A stretch of 64,000 nt of DNA from Phoenix dactylifera (GCF_009389715.1 NW_024067681.1:1384001-1448000); one strand, 5' to 3'. Shown: positions 38,198 to 50,189, counted from the stretch's first letter. The notes: a model not told the origin generated them from the sequence alone. Numbers and translations are program-made.

Positions 38198-40435
38198 GCA
38201 CCGCCCCTTCCCTTCTATTGTGTCCCCTCATGGTTCACTACAATTTCTAATGATGGTCTCCTGTTCCCATCTTCATTATTGTTATTCAACAATTTGGTGG
38301 AGGGATCGAGTTCTATCACTCAATGCCCAGCGCTTCTGCCTCAAACAATTTCTAAGATTTTTGTCTTCTAGTTTAGATTTTTCTTTTGAATTTTTTTAGC
38401 ATGATATCTCAATCGAGTGACCAGACAGTTAAACCGGTGGCCTAACCCATTGGCCAGGTTGATGTTTGGTCGGGGTCTGATCAGTTTGGTACAAAGTTCT
38501 GTGACATAGATGCTTTAGTAAAATGCTCTTTTTTGGGTAGCATGAAAATCATTATGATGTTATTGAATAATCAGAAGATGGAGGTTTGAGTTGTTGATTT
38601 GATTTCTATTTATTCTGAAGTTATGAAATTACAATCATATATACATGCATGTAAGCAGGAGTGCGAACCCAAAATTAAGTACAGTCAGTCAGTTTCATAG
38701 GGCATGTAAGCTCTTGTTGCCTATGTGAGCATGTAGACTTAGTATGGTTAGTGTGCGAGAGCAGCTTTCCAAATTTTGACTATAGTGTGTACCCTAAATA
38801 CAGTTAGTTCATAGGGCATGTGAGGTCTTGTTGCCAACATGAGCATGTACATTTAGCATGGTTATTGTATGAGAGTAGCTTTCCAAATTTTGCTGCAGTG
38901 TGTACGTTGGTATATTTTTCCGATACCTACATACTAAAGGGATCTCTCCCAGTTCTCGACATAATGACTATTGTTGACAAGTCCGCCATACCTACTCTTG
39001 CTTGGTGTGAACCTGTGTTGCTGGTCCTGAAAACCATTAAGTTCTTCTCATACGTCAAACATTTCTTGGTGGAAATTGTAGAATTTGAAGTTGTGGCCAC
39101 ATATGATGCATGGTGAAGTTTGAAGTTCCACTTGTTTATACAGTAAAATAATGTGATGGGTAGGCAATAGACATTTTTATTAGATGATGCTTGCAGTGAG
39201 TTTAGGGCTGGAAGTGGGCTAGGCCCTGCCCCTACTCGAATATGGCGTGATTTTTTTTTTGGTCTTGGGCCGGCTTAGGCTCGAAAATTTTTGGATAATC
39301 CAGGCCTAAGCCCGACCCAAGCCCAGCCCAGGCCTAACCCAAACCCGATTGGGCTGGCCCACTATCCGATTGGGCCAAAAATAGGTTTGGCCCGAATCCG
39401 ATTGAAGTTTAATATTTCATAATATTGCTTCACAAGTAAATGAGCTAGCTAAAAATTGGGTTCTCTCCTATAACACAAGTAAATGATACATAGTACATTA
39501 TTCTCAGCCAAATTCATTTTAGTTTATTATTTACTTCCTCATTATTCTCTCTAAATAACAATATACGAAAAAAAAATTGATCTAGGCTGGATTTTAGGCT
39601 CTGCTTCGGGCCTTGTTCGGGCTTAGCTCGAGCTTGGGTCGGGCCCGGGCCGGGCCAATGACATATCCTAGCTCAGCCCAAAAATAAATGGGCTCTACAT
39701 TTAAGCCCAAACCCGGCCTGAACTTTTTCGGGCCTAGCTGGTAGCCTGTCCTGAAGTCGCCCCGACCCGAGCCCATTTCCAGCCCTAAGTGAGTTCCATG
39801 CCTAGCAAGTGACTATATTTGTCCAAGCTTGACTGTCGCATTCTAATGACCACCAAATATCTTACTATTGCATGAACGTGAAAATGTGTTTCATCATCTA
39901 TATTTTCATCGATATATGCAGTGTATAATAGAACCAATATGCGAATACTTTTTTAAAGTTAATTTCTTGTTAAAATTCAATTAAATGGTTCTTTTCGATG
40001 TCGCCAAGAAAATATTCTTTTTAGATCGGAGCTAACCTACAACTGCATGTTCTGTAGTAGCTCTGGGTGCACATTTGCTCAGCTCACTCAATTCCTTACA
40101 GTCGACTAGCTGTGTGCTCTTCAATCCAGCCATTCCTGCCATTTTTCTTTTTCTTCATTCAGTCATAAGGTTTATCAATGTTAAAATCTCTTTTCAGGCT
40201 TGGGAATGCTGTTAGCTTGCCTGTGAAGCGCAGGGTGCCAGTAGTTCTTTCTTTAGGAGCTTCTAATCCAGAAACTACTTCCAAGGACAAAGCTGATAAA
40301 AGCAGCTCAGGTGTGGCGGGCGGCCCTCCACTCCTCACCATCTTGGCAGGTCTTTTTGTTTTCCTACTTGTGTGTTGGGTTGTTGGGTCTATTGCCATGT
40401 GGCTTGTTGGACTGATTGTCAATGTACCTAAGTAG
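30251..40435 (+). CDS. Small plastid-targeted single-pass membrane protein (two exons)
   Basis: Coding exons 30251-30384 (134 bp) and 40198-40435 (238 bp) join in frame across a GT-AG intron of 9813 bp (donor AG/GTACTT, acceptor TTTTCAG/GC) to give 123 aa. Residues 1 to about 60 look like a chloroplast transit peptide: start MAT, rich in Ser, Thr, Ala, Arg and Pro, with one acidic residue. A polar linker (about 66-85, with SKDKADKSSS) precedes one strong hydrophobic segment at about 90-119 (PPLLTILAGLFVFLLVCWVV onward), and the protein ends NVPK. The expected product is a small thylakoid or envelope membrane protein. I do not recognise a named family and give no function. The join rests on matching phase, an in-frame stop and continuous sense; a missed exon inside the intron cannot be excluded without transcripts. 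Confidence 0.72.
31925..32010. repeat. Weak GTACC-rich repeat segment
   Basis: Words such as ACCAGTACCAACCATAGTACC and ATGGTACCGATTC resemble the blocks at 18860-19135 and 34826-35015. It is too diverged to align by eye with confidence. It lies inside the long intron of the plastid-type gene. Confidence 0.35.
34015..34240. repeat. 39-40 bp minisatellite, about 5.5 units
   Basis: Diverged units of the form GGTGGCAAGCACAAGGTGTC...TTCAATGGATAAGTATAA recur about every 39-40 bp. It lies inside the long intron of the plastid-type gene. A minus-strand frame of about 100 codons across it (33968-34279) is a by-product of the repeat. Confidence 0.75.
34826..35015. repeat. GTACC-rich repeat, second copy
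   Basis: Contains TATACCATATCGTACCAATT, CATACCGTACCATACC and GCACCAGTACGGGGGTTCAGT, closely resembling the CPK intron block at 18860-19135 in word content. It lies in the long intron of the plastid-type gene. Ends are not defined. Confidence 0.55.
35600..36920 (-). mobile_element. LINE reverse transcriptase relic inside the long intron
   Basis: On the minus strand from about 36850 down, broken frames give IPIYKNKGNKKNC, NQFSFMPDKS, then NLDKAYDRVPRE, the standard order of plant L1-type RT blocks (PIYKNKG, QFGFMPGRST, DLEKAYDRVPRE). Further down, SKTRCEDKAPVMIDGQ and SFEIYYAK-type stretches correspond to the thumb and C-terminal region. Stops are numerous. It lies antisense to the host gene, so it is intron padding and not an exon. 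Confidence 0.68.
38159..38198. repeat. AG microsatellite
   Basis: (AG)n run of about 38 bp with one interruption, inside the long intron. Confidence 0.9.
38684..38910. repeat. 114-bp tandem duplication
   Basis: CATAGGGCATGT occurs at 38696 and 38810. Both copies continue through CTTGTTGCC, GAGCATGTA, AGCAGCTTTCC/AGTAGCTTTCC and AAATTTTG. Intronic and non-coding. Confidence 0.75.
39203..39787. mobile_element. hAT-type MITE with TIRs and perfect 8-bp target duplication
   Basis: The 585-bp element starts TAGGGCTGGAAGTGGGCTAGG and ends with the near-perfect inverse, CCGAGCCCATTTCCAGCCCTA. It is flanked on both sides by AGTGAGTT (39195-39202 and 39788-39795), an exact 8-bp duplication typical of hAT transposons. 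The interior is a pile of GGGC/GCCC words (GGGCCGGGCC, CCCGACCC, CAAGCCC) with no transposase, so it is non-autonomous. It sits in the long intron, about 400 bp before the second coding exon. Confidence 0.88.
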
Positions 40436-41590
40436 ATATACTAATGGTGCATAATTCCCTATGTTTATTATATGCTTGCTACTGCCATCCCCAATTATAG
40501 TGCTTTCTGTCTATTGGATCTCTTTAGGTGATGTAACAGTAAAATTATGTGGTGAAATTTAAATTGTCTGCTTATGCAGCCATGCAGTTGGTAATCTGCT
40601 ACATGGCCACCACAAAAACGATGGTGCTAAAGACATTTCATAAACTATAGTTAAAATCCTCTTTTACCATGATAGTTACTCAAAACACTAGAAGACGTTG
40701 TAGTTTAAATTATCTTAACTTTGGGAAGTGCTTGTTGAGCATAAAATATATAGTATGGGATGCATTTGATGCATGATTGAAAGCACTGAGTGTTGAGGGC
40801 TGTAATGCCATCTATATATGTACTCACTTTCCGCCGGTGCACTCTTGCTATCTCTTAAGTACGAGCTTAATTAATAGAGATGTACTCAATTTTTCCCACA
40901 TACCAAACTTGTGACAATGTTGCTTAGAGCATAGCAGAATATCTTATCATGCCATCAGAGTTGTTTGTTCTTGCACCCACTTGATGTATAGATAAGAGAA
41001 CCAAAATCTATGAATTTGATTTCAAGCCTTTTTTTTTGAGTATATATGATAAGTAGTGGTGATATCCAATTTGGATAACCAATCATCGATCTTTCTTTTC
41101 TTTTAAACCAAAGATGTAACGTTGATATCTATCATGTACTTCAACTCTATGATTGCTAGGCATTTTGTCATCATATACAAGCATCCCAGTTAAATTTATA
41201 GGCTTACACTTTGAAGTGCCTTATGCCTTGGTCTCCATTTGGTCCCTAAAGCTTCTATCTAGAGTGCTTCCACATCTCTGAAGATGGTCCACTTATTTGC
41301 TCTAGCTTATACTGCATTACATATGCCAGATTTCACATTTATATAAGGATTTCAGATATGCAATTTCTTTGGCTTTTCAAAAGAATAAATCAAGAAGATG
41401 CTTACAACAAAGATATAGAGAATTTTTTGCATATCTCTGGAATATGCTCATCTCAGATGAATTTGTTGCATACCCTAGAAAAGCACATAAATTTTGACAA
41501 TATTGATGACGTCCTTCAGTTACTTAACCAACTATATCAACAGAATTGAAGGTATGTAAAATATGAAAGAATATTTAACTGCTTATAATG
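40436..41590. other. 3' flank between two convergent genes
   Basis: AT-rich, presumably including the 3' UTR of the plastid-type gene in the first few hundred bases. A short plus-strand frame at 41358-41549, ending INFDNIDDVLQLLNQLYQQN, looks protein-like but has no supporting neighbours. No WD40-type coding sequence that could finish the LIN-like gene was recognised here. Confidence 0.4.
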
Positions 41591-41639
41591 AATCATTCTA
41601 CATATCTTGTATTGTTACAATTAACTATCACTAAATTGC

Positions 41640-44600
41640 AAATATCACATAACAAGTGAATGAAGATGAAGGTTTCATTTGATTGAGATTCAGACAAATG
41701 GCAATCTCCAGTAAATAGCATGAGCTCTATGCGCTCTATGATGCCCTGCAGTTTTACAGTTCTCAAAGATGGTAGATAAAAGCTGCTTCGCTGTCCAACG
41801 TTATGTCCAAAAGGTCTTTTCAGAGGATTCTGCAACTCGTCTGCAAAACTCATGAGGAGACTGCTGCATTCTGCAGTTATCCAAAAAAATCAGAAAAGCT
41901 CAATTCTAATGACAGAATAATTTTTCATGCATTAATATGCATGTAAAAACTTTTACATGTCCTGTTGGCTTGTTGAGAAAAGATATGCATAGGTTGCCCA
42001 CAATAGTGTAGAAAAATTAAACCCAAATTGTTTTAAGAGGGTTGATAGTGTTAACAAGAAATTGAATACAGATTTCTTTCATCAATGAGACTATTTGTCC
42101 CTTATCAAAATAAAACTACTTGAATTTTGATCAAGAGAATTGCTCATAGGCAGTTCTACACAGAGAGTGGAAAAAACAGTTTTACATATTTCTACGGTGA
42201 TGTGGTTCTCTGAAAACTTCAAAAGATAACTTCATATTAGTCCATCAACTGGGAGACATGTATTCAGCTTTGGATTTAGCTAAGCTTACTGTAATCCTTG
42301 CTAAAATTGACAAAAGACATTGAAGGCTTAGAACCCTGTGCTCAATCTGCTCACAGTTCTCTACTTTCCTTCAACCGGAGGGATGAGTGCTGAGAATGCA
42401 GAGAGCTGGTGCCCAGCAGCAGACAGGGATACAAGTACATGGCTCAACCAAGCAACTGTAGCTAGGCATGCCCTCACTAATTCTAGGTTCCCATACCTAA
42501 ACACTTTGAGAGAGTCTCTAGAAATGATCTCTTTCCACTACGAAGAAGGGCCAAAGTCACATTTTTCAACCATTTTTCCTTTTCGTTTGCTTCTTCTTCC
42601 TTGAAAACAGTAAACTGAAACTTTTCAACTGAAACAGTATTCATGGAAAATGTCTAACTGACAAGAAAAAGAGGGGAAGACAAATTAAAACATTTTGTAT
42701 TTCAATGAACAATATAGGTTGTATCTGATGACCAAGAGATGCCCTACCAAATTCCTATATCCATATAATCTTGCCAAATTGTGAGTATTTCCAACTGCTG
42801 GCTGGGGAAAAGTTCATAAATATGGACTTGTTCATGTGAACATCATATTACAAGGAAAGATCAAAAAATAAAGAGAAAAATGAAAGATAATGCAAGAAAG
42901 AGCTCACATAGAGATTCAGGACAATGAAACATTGCATGCTATACACAATTCCTTCATCCCGCTTTCTTGTGGAACAAAAACTTGCTATGCATCGATGACT
43001 CAAACATTACGATGAATGCAAATAGCTAAAGAGACTAATGAGACTAAAAATCTTATCAATGCCTGGATAATGTAAGGAAAATGCTCGGAGTGCTTCAGAT
43101 AAGAAAATCCATTCAAGTACAAAACAAATCAAGGATTCATGCATTCGAGCTGTGTAGGTAAAATCAATGATGCAATCAGCAATGTGTCATCTGTATGATC
43201 AAACTTGAATGTCAAACACAGATCAGAACACAGTAGGGTGATTTGTTATTGGTTGATTTTGAATGTCATTATGTTTGTATTTGCTATGATAGAACCATTA
43301 CGATTGAGGATCTGTACTTAAGCGTCAATATAAAAAGCCATTCTAAGCTCCAATGGTTCCGACCTCCAAAAGAAAAATGCATGCTGAGCAGCAATATAGG
43401 AATTTCCATTGAACAGATGAATCCAAATGCGTTAAAAGACTAATCCTCAAACACTTTCTGAAGGACAGTAGTAGCCAACTTGATTCAATTACTACATGAA
43501 GGATATAAATAACAGATAAGAGAAAAATATGGCTTTCATAAGGAAATTAACATACCGATGTACTTTCCTCTACCGCCACCATCAGAGTTCGCAAAGCCAA
43601 CATCAGAGTATATCCTGCTTGCTGCAGCAACCGGGCCTCTGCCAATATTTCTCCAGATAAGGAGAAGTAACCCCTCCAGCATGAGAAGAGCCCTCCGAGA
43701 ATTTGGTATGACTTTCTGGTCAAAGGAACAGCAATTCAGAGCTAGCGTTCATGCTATTCCAGAGCCGTCTTCTCTGTATATTACTATACCTGCAGGGCTC
43801 TACCTGCAACCACAAATGTCTTAGAAGTTTGAATCATCATAAATGTAAATCTGAATATGATATCTTGGACAAAATGGTACATAAGGTTGTGTATAAGCAT
43901 GATTGAAAGAACTAATAAGATAATTAAATCAATGGCTACATGGCTTTTATAAGCCAATCCTAATAAAAAAATTTGTATATAAAAGTGTGTCAGTACTTTC
44001 CGGCAAATTCTTTTTGTATTTGCAAAAAAATGCTACCAGAGGGAAAATAATATTCATAGTCTTAAAAGCATTCAACTGCAGAGACAACCAACAAACAAAT
44101 ATTTTGCTTTGGAAGGCAATAGATGTGTTAAAAGAATAACATACTGCAACTAAATATTTCTATAATATTGCATAAACATTTTATATTCTGAAAAATGTGA
44201 AAATCTGAATAATGTAAAATAAAGAGTTCCAAGCATAGGATCAACTTCAGTTTGTGGGAGATTTAGAAGATGGGAGTATTGATATAAAGGTTAATATTTG
44301 AGTTCAACTGAATGCCAACTTAATTTACATGGAACACTGCTTAGCAGGGGTGGTAACTATCTGCAAATTAGCTCTTTTCGACTTCGATTACTGCTCGTAC
44401 ATGGTATGTAATATGCACATACGACAGATATGGAAGAGTAATTAGGGGCAAAGTGATAGAATGTGGTTCAAGAGGGTAAATCTAGTTGAATATACCAGAA
44501 TAGACAGGAAGAAGAATACCACAAGATCAAATTGTAAAGAAGAACAGCAACTAGAACTCGTTCTTCAGGTGGGAGGTCTGAAGATACACAAGCAGTGCCT

Positions 44601-47600
44601 TCATTGTATCCACAATTGCTTCTGTTTGCAACCCACTTAAGAACATTGTGATTGCTGTCCTTCTGTGGCAACCAAAACAAGCAAACAGTTTAGTAAATAT
44701 GTGGAGGTAAAATGCAAGCAATGTTATTGTATGATAATATATGTTGATTGTATATTTGTACGATAAATGCACGAGGGAACAAAGTAAGAATGTCATTCTG
44801 AAAATATACATTGCATGAATTTATGTTCTTTGATCTAGTGATAACATAAAACCTGCAGAAGAAAAAACACTTCAAAATTGTATATTGAAAAGTTTAGTGG
44901 ACATATTTCTCCACCTCAACCGAACAATTAAATATAGGATATATCTCCTGGTCCTAATGGAATATAGTTAAGAAATGAACACAGCGTAAGTGCTCCATCT
45001 ATAACAAAGGCAAGGGCACTATTATAAAATTTATAAGAAAATAATTACCATGTATTTTTGCAAGTTACAAATTTTGGGAACTATAACACATAAAAATACT
45101 GTAATAAATATCAGCAAGAAAAAAAAAAAACTTAGTACTTAGACGCACAAACCTTTCTAGGCAAATCAGTTCAATCAACAGCAGCACAGCATTTGTTCTT
45201 GAAGTAAAATGGTTACTGTAGAGAAGCTCAAAGAAAACATGAACTTTTTAAATTCATTGCCAAATAGCTCCTGCAACAGCCATCTGCCTTGATACAGCAT
45301 AACAGAAGTCCAGCAACGCATGATTTTTCCTTTAAATTTCCCAGTTCAAACCTATGTATAAAGAAAATCTAAACCACCAAGAGTGAATAAGGTGTCTGGC
45401 ATTTTCATTTGTTCCTCTGTGCTAAACCAGTAAGGAAGCTGCTCTATTATGTATAAAGCTGACTCATCTTTGGATTTGCAATCTTGCTTTGTTGGATCCC
45501 CCGCTATTTGGGTGGCAAAAATGAGGAGGTTTTTACAAGTTTCCGATTTCCAGGAGTCAATTAAAGCGCTTCAACACAAAATTCATAACTGGGGACAGAC
45601 AAATATTTCAGCTCTCGTCCAGTATACAGGACATGTTCTATTCCCTCGATCAAACCATTCTTTAATGGCTGCGCGCGTCAAAGGTCTGCCCAGTCTCTAG
45701 TGTACACAGGATCCTTGAAAAGCTGCCCCGTTAAAAGGACACATAAAATCCCTTGGAATACTAGAGAAAAAAGAGCTTCTGTCAGCAGCTTCATAATCTT
45801 CAATTGATTCTGCCACTGAGAAACAGATCCTGAGTCATTTAACAGCTTCCTATGAAGAAAGAAACGCTAGACCATGCAAAGTCCAGGAATAACAACAATA
45901 ATAAACCTATGAACTTTAATGAATACAACATCAGAGCATATGATAAATGAAACACACTTAGAAGGAGTTCATGAAGAGAATGGTCATGGGCTCTGTACCT
46001 AGAGCTTAATGCCTCTGAGTTTCTATCAGAATTCTTAGACAACCAACCCAGAATTCTTCCACCTCGGATCCTGTACTTTCTACATTGCCCATCTGCACTA
46101 GAAGTAGGCAGTATAGAGATCAACTTGTAAGAATCCACGACATTGCACACAGATGAAAAAGAAAACTAAAGGTTTTCAAAATGTAATTACATTATTTTGG
46201 CACATATCATTAAACTGGAAAGTTCTTAGCATACTTAAGAAGAATAGAATCATTATATAATGAAAGTAATCAATCACCTGTGGTTTGAAAGACCGCTTGT
46301 GCCAATTTTCTAAGAATAAGCTTATTCTCTTTTGGCCTGTGGAGCAAGATAGGGGAACAAGTGCATCCCAAGATGGCAGGCCTAGACTGGATGCCATGGC
46401 ATTCAACATTGGGATCTTTTACCTGAAAATCGTCCCACTTTGCATAGATTGCAAGGACTCTTTAGTTGTCCGTTCATTTCCCTGCAAGGTTAGAAATATT
46501 TTGAAAAATAAAAGATGCTCAATCTAGATAGAAAAGACCAAAGGGAAACAAATAGTGAACAGATTCAGGAGGTCAATTCGAAATGTAACCCATAAATATT
46601 TCAAGCTTCCAAAAGTATGTATAATATCCTCCTCTCAAAATATGTATATAAAATATCCTTAGGAGCTCATGATCAAAAGGTTAGACAAAGGCCCACAAGA
46701 TGGCAAGACAGCAACACCAGTATAGTCTAGAAAATGGCTTTTACATGAAGTTCTTTGCCGACATGGTGTTTATACTTGGAAAAAAATCAAAATACCCATG
46801 AAACCGAAATGCTTGATAGTTCTTCACATATGTTTTGCACTGCTTAGAGAATTTTAGGGGAACAACAAATATGAGAAGATGAAGGAAGAATTTATTTTAT
46901 ATCCCTTACATTAGATGATTCCTTTGGCTCTTGAGAGCTAGTGCTGTTATGTTCTTGTGTTTGTATAAATGAATTAGGAGAGTATTCCTCATATTCTTGT
47001 ATTAGGCTTTCAGAGCTTGTTGTATGAACAATGCAATGTTCCTCTTCGATCTCCTCCTCTCTTTCTTTCAATTCTTCAGATTCTTCCATTTTCTTCGATT
47101 GACTGAAAACAGATTCCATACAATCTTCTGCTCACCATTGGCTGAGATGAAGCAGGACTTCCTGCACTAGGAAGCTAACGTTCTAAATTCAGCTGCATTA
47201 GAACCTTTTCGTGGTGGATAAGATGAAGGCACTGGAATTGAAGGAAGTGCAGGGAGCTCCATTTTCCTCCATAAGCCATTCTTGTAATAATCTGCAATTT
47301 GGTAAGTACCCATATCCAGTATGTCATTGTAGAACTTTTTCCAGAAGCTTTTGTTTCTTTACCATACTCGATGTTTCTTGGTATGAATTCTGCTTCTTTC
47401 TCATACCATTCCCTCAAATGAGATAAATGTGGAAGGAAAAGGTGCTCCCACAAACCTGGCAACAAAATTGTCCGTGCCTGATACGGAGAATTGCAGAAAA
47501 ACCTGGAGGAGATGTTTGGCTGAAACCGTGTTCTTTTCTGGAAGCTTATAGATCACACCTAAGGTAGAGATGTGCACATGCTGCGAGAAGCGAATTGGGA

Positions 47601-48484
47601 ACTCCAGAAGTAAATTTGTCCTTCAAATCGATCGAGTTTTAACCCTGTGACAACCACTAAGCTTTAGTGAAGCTTTCTTTAATTCCTTTGCATCTCGACC
47701 CTCTTTAACAACTCTTTCTACAGTGCCAATGGCCTCTGCGAGACCGGCAACACTCCACTACCTTTTTGATGGTTCTCTTCTGCTAAGCCAAATCCAAGGT
47801 AAGTTGCACAAACTATGACGAATCGATGCACGGAAGTTTTCATCTTGGAAGAAGCAACTGATATAACCAGTTTAAGATCGAAACAATGGCCCGGATTGCA
47901 GCATCACTAAGTGCCGGTTTGGAACCAGGAATCTCAAGATCATCATCCCTTCTATCCTGAAGACCATGATTAAAGCTTGGTCTCGAGCGAAAATCCCCCG
48001 CCTTGTGGAAGGTTCTCAATCCTCATACAAGTCATTGTCATAACTACATTCATATATCTGTTTCTCCTGAACCTTTTTGCCAGAATTTTGAAACCTCAGT
48101 CTCCCTCTGTCTTGAATTTTGTCACATTCATGCATTTTAAAATCCCGACACCATTTCCACGACGAGCTCGGAGTCTTCCATTAAATGATTCTTCTTCATG
48201 CCATCCTCCGAGGTCTCCCTTTGCATGCGAGAATTCTTCGACCTCCCACCTCTGATTCCTCCATCTTCCGACCGAATGATTGCGATCGCCGACAAAATAC
48301 ATCAGACCTGGCCCTCCCCCTCTGAAGCCCGTAATCTGCATGACGAAACGAAGGATTCCATTCATGAGCAGTGTGGGCCGACGGCATACTTTACAGCTCT
48401 GGACGTGGCGTAGCCCCTTGGCCCATGCTTCATCTTCCCCTTCTTGAACCCTTCTTCCGCAAGAAGCTCCTCCAGCGATTCCAT
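41640..48484 (-). pseudogene. LIN/CERBERUS-like U-box E3 ubiquitin ligase, frame broken many times
   Basis: Start at 48484: MESLEELLAEEGFKKGKMK matches the LIN N-terminus (MASLQELLAEEGF type). Then come, in family order, SDAAIRAIVSILN and DENFRASIRH (about 47900), KDKFTSGVPNSLLAACAHLY (47610), AKHLLQVF and LLPGLWEHLFLPHL (47500-47400), FYNDILDMGTYQIADYY (47330), MVSRRLY near 47110 and an acidic tail ending at a GTAAGG donor (46909). The U-box is at 45760-45541: IPRDFMCP, LTGQLFKDP, GNRTCPV, SWKSE. Armadillo-like parts follow: MKALLVYLQTS (44600), EILAEARLLQQAGY (43640), GNLELVRACLATVAWLSHVL (42470) and LLMSFADELQNPL (41830). These stretches lie in shifting frames, separated by single-base indels, mostly +1 in the blocks checked. 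In legumes LIN/CERBERUS serves symbiotic infection; it joins a U-box E3 to ARM and WD40 repeats. No WD40 part was seen. Either a young pseudogene or an unpolished assembly patch. Exon limits are not resolved. Confidence 0.75.
45541..45760 (-). pseudogene. U-box domain segment of the LIN-like gene
   Basis: The U-box binds an E2 enzyme. All hallmark residues can be read on the minus strand (CPLTGQLF, DPV, LETGQTF, AAIKEWF, RTCP), but only by moving frame about six times in roughly 200 bp. The extra bases lie near 45734, 45702, 45679, 45624, 45592 and 45562, several within short homopolymers. Residues between shifts are those expected, with no obvious missense decay. Confidence 0.8.
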
Positions 48485-50180
48485 TGCCACTGCAAAGAAA
48501 GAGCTAGTCTTGTTGATGCTGCAGCTCGCGACCGATCACCTCGTGTTCGTTGGATTATAGTTTTCAGAAGCCCACACAAGGAAAAAATTCCAAGAGTTTC
48601 GGGGAATCGGAGGAGGTGGAGGAGTTTGGGGAGGGGAAGTGGCGTGGAGAGGAGAATCCAAGAATAGAGATGCCAGGGGGAAAGAGGGCGAGAGAGAGGA
48701 CAAGAGAGACGGTGACAAATGGGGAGACGAGGAGGCATTCCTCCTCCTTGGCCGGCAGCTTGTTTTCTATGTGAGTCGAATCGCCGGCGCTTTCCCCTCA
48801 ATTCCAACGTTAGTTTGGCCAGTTCTGGCACACGCGGGACGAGTTGATATTTTTTCTAAATTACAGCGACACCCTTCAACTTTCCTTCATTTTACCTCCA
48901 TTTGGGAGTTTTGAGGAGGAAAAAAAAAAAAACTTTAATTAAAAAAAGAAAAATAAATAAACTTTTCTTTCCTTCTGTTAGAAGTTTTTAGAGGGGGAGG
49001 GGTAGGGAAGAGAAATACTTTCCCTTCCTCTTATTTGGAAGTTTAGAAAAGAAAATAAAAAAAACTATACATTTTTAACACTTTTACTAAATTACCCTTA
49101 TTATAAAAAGGGCATGCTTATGAAGTAGAGATGCAAATAGATCGGATCGGACTGGATCATTGAGTGACCGAGAAGATGAGCTCCGTAGAGGTGCAGGCAA
49201 ATGGGTATATGGAGATGGAGATGACATATGAAAGATTGAAAACAAAAGATGCCCTAGGATGTACTTGTCTTTTAATTGGTGCTTCTTAATTAAGGGGTAA
49301 AATAGGTATTATAAATTTTTATTAAGTTTTAATTTCTTTCTCTCCAAATCCCCCACTTATGAGAGGAAAGAAAGAAAGAATTGGAGCCCAAATTTTTCCT
49401 CCTATTCCCTTTTATTCCCCCCTTATCTTTTTCTTTCCCTCCACTAAAAAACTTCCAAACATCAAAATTTTTAACTTTCCTTCCATTCCATTCCTTTCTC
49501 CTCAATTCCAAGTTTCAAGTTTTCAAATGGAGCTAGATTTACACTTGCATCCCTAAATTTCTGGTTCTTCATTTTAAAACCCTAAAATTTAAGATTTAGT
49601 TGGGCTCAGCTCAAATCTGTCCACTCTATCTGCTTATTAGGTACAGATAGGTCGAGGTATTATAAACTTGGGTTGAATTTAAGCTCAAAGACCTCAACCA
49701 ATCTCAACTAATGTTGGATTAGGGTCGACCTTTAACCCAAACTGGATCTAACTCCGATTTAAGTTGACCTGACCCAATCCAACCCAAGCCAAAGTGGTAA
49801 ATAAACAAATAATCCAAATTGTTATTTCATGAAAGAGGCTCGCATAGCCCATCTGATTTGTTACAGAAAGATGTGTATATAGAGAAGAGAGTTGCAAAAG
49901 ATAGCAGAAAAGGAAAAATGGAACAAAAGATAGAAAAATCAGGAAGCAGTGCAGATATAGAGTTTAAAGCTGGAGATAGGCATGCAGCTCCTTAAGCTTT
50001 TCCAAACTGGCCCAGTCATGAGAGATGAATAGCAGCATTAGGCATAGCCTCAAGTGTTCTTTCCTTTTTTCACAAAACATTTGTTCTGCTCCTTTCACCA
50101 TGTCTAAGAGAGTGATAATACAAGCTTATCCCAGCTATATTATGAGCTCTTCTTTGGGATAGCAGAGTTGGTGGATAAAC
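48485..50180. other. Upstream region of the LIN-like gene; no gene
   Basis: 48485-48900 is GC-richer and, on the minus strand, pyrimidine-rich, as expected for a leader and promoter of the LIN-like gene. 48900-50180 is AT-rich. At about 49600-49790 repeated AACCCAA, GACCTGACCCAA and GGGTTGAATT words suggest a decayed MITE, without clear ends. No supported gene. Confidence 0.4.
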
Positions 50181-50189
50181 TCTAAAAAT

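Noticed and set aside
41358-41549. Plus-strand 63-codon frame with a protein-like sequence
   Set aside because: No recognised domain, no splice partners and no conserved context; kept only as a note in the flank entry.
48096-48365. Separate minus-strand gene starting MNGILRFVMQ
   Set aside because: It overlaps the N-terminal region of the LIN-like gene in a shifted frame and is most simply a by-product of its indels.
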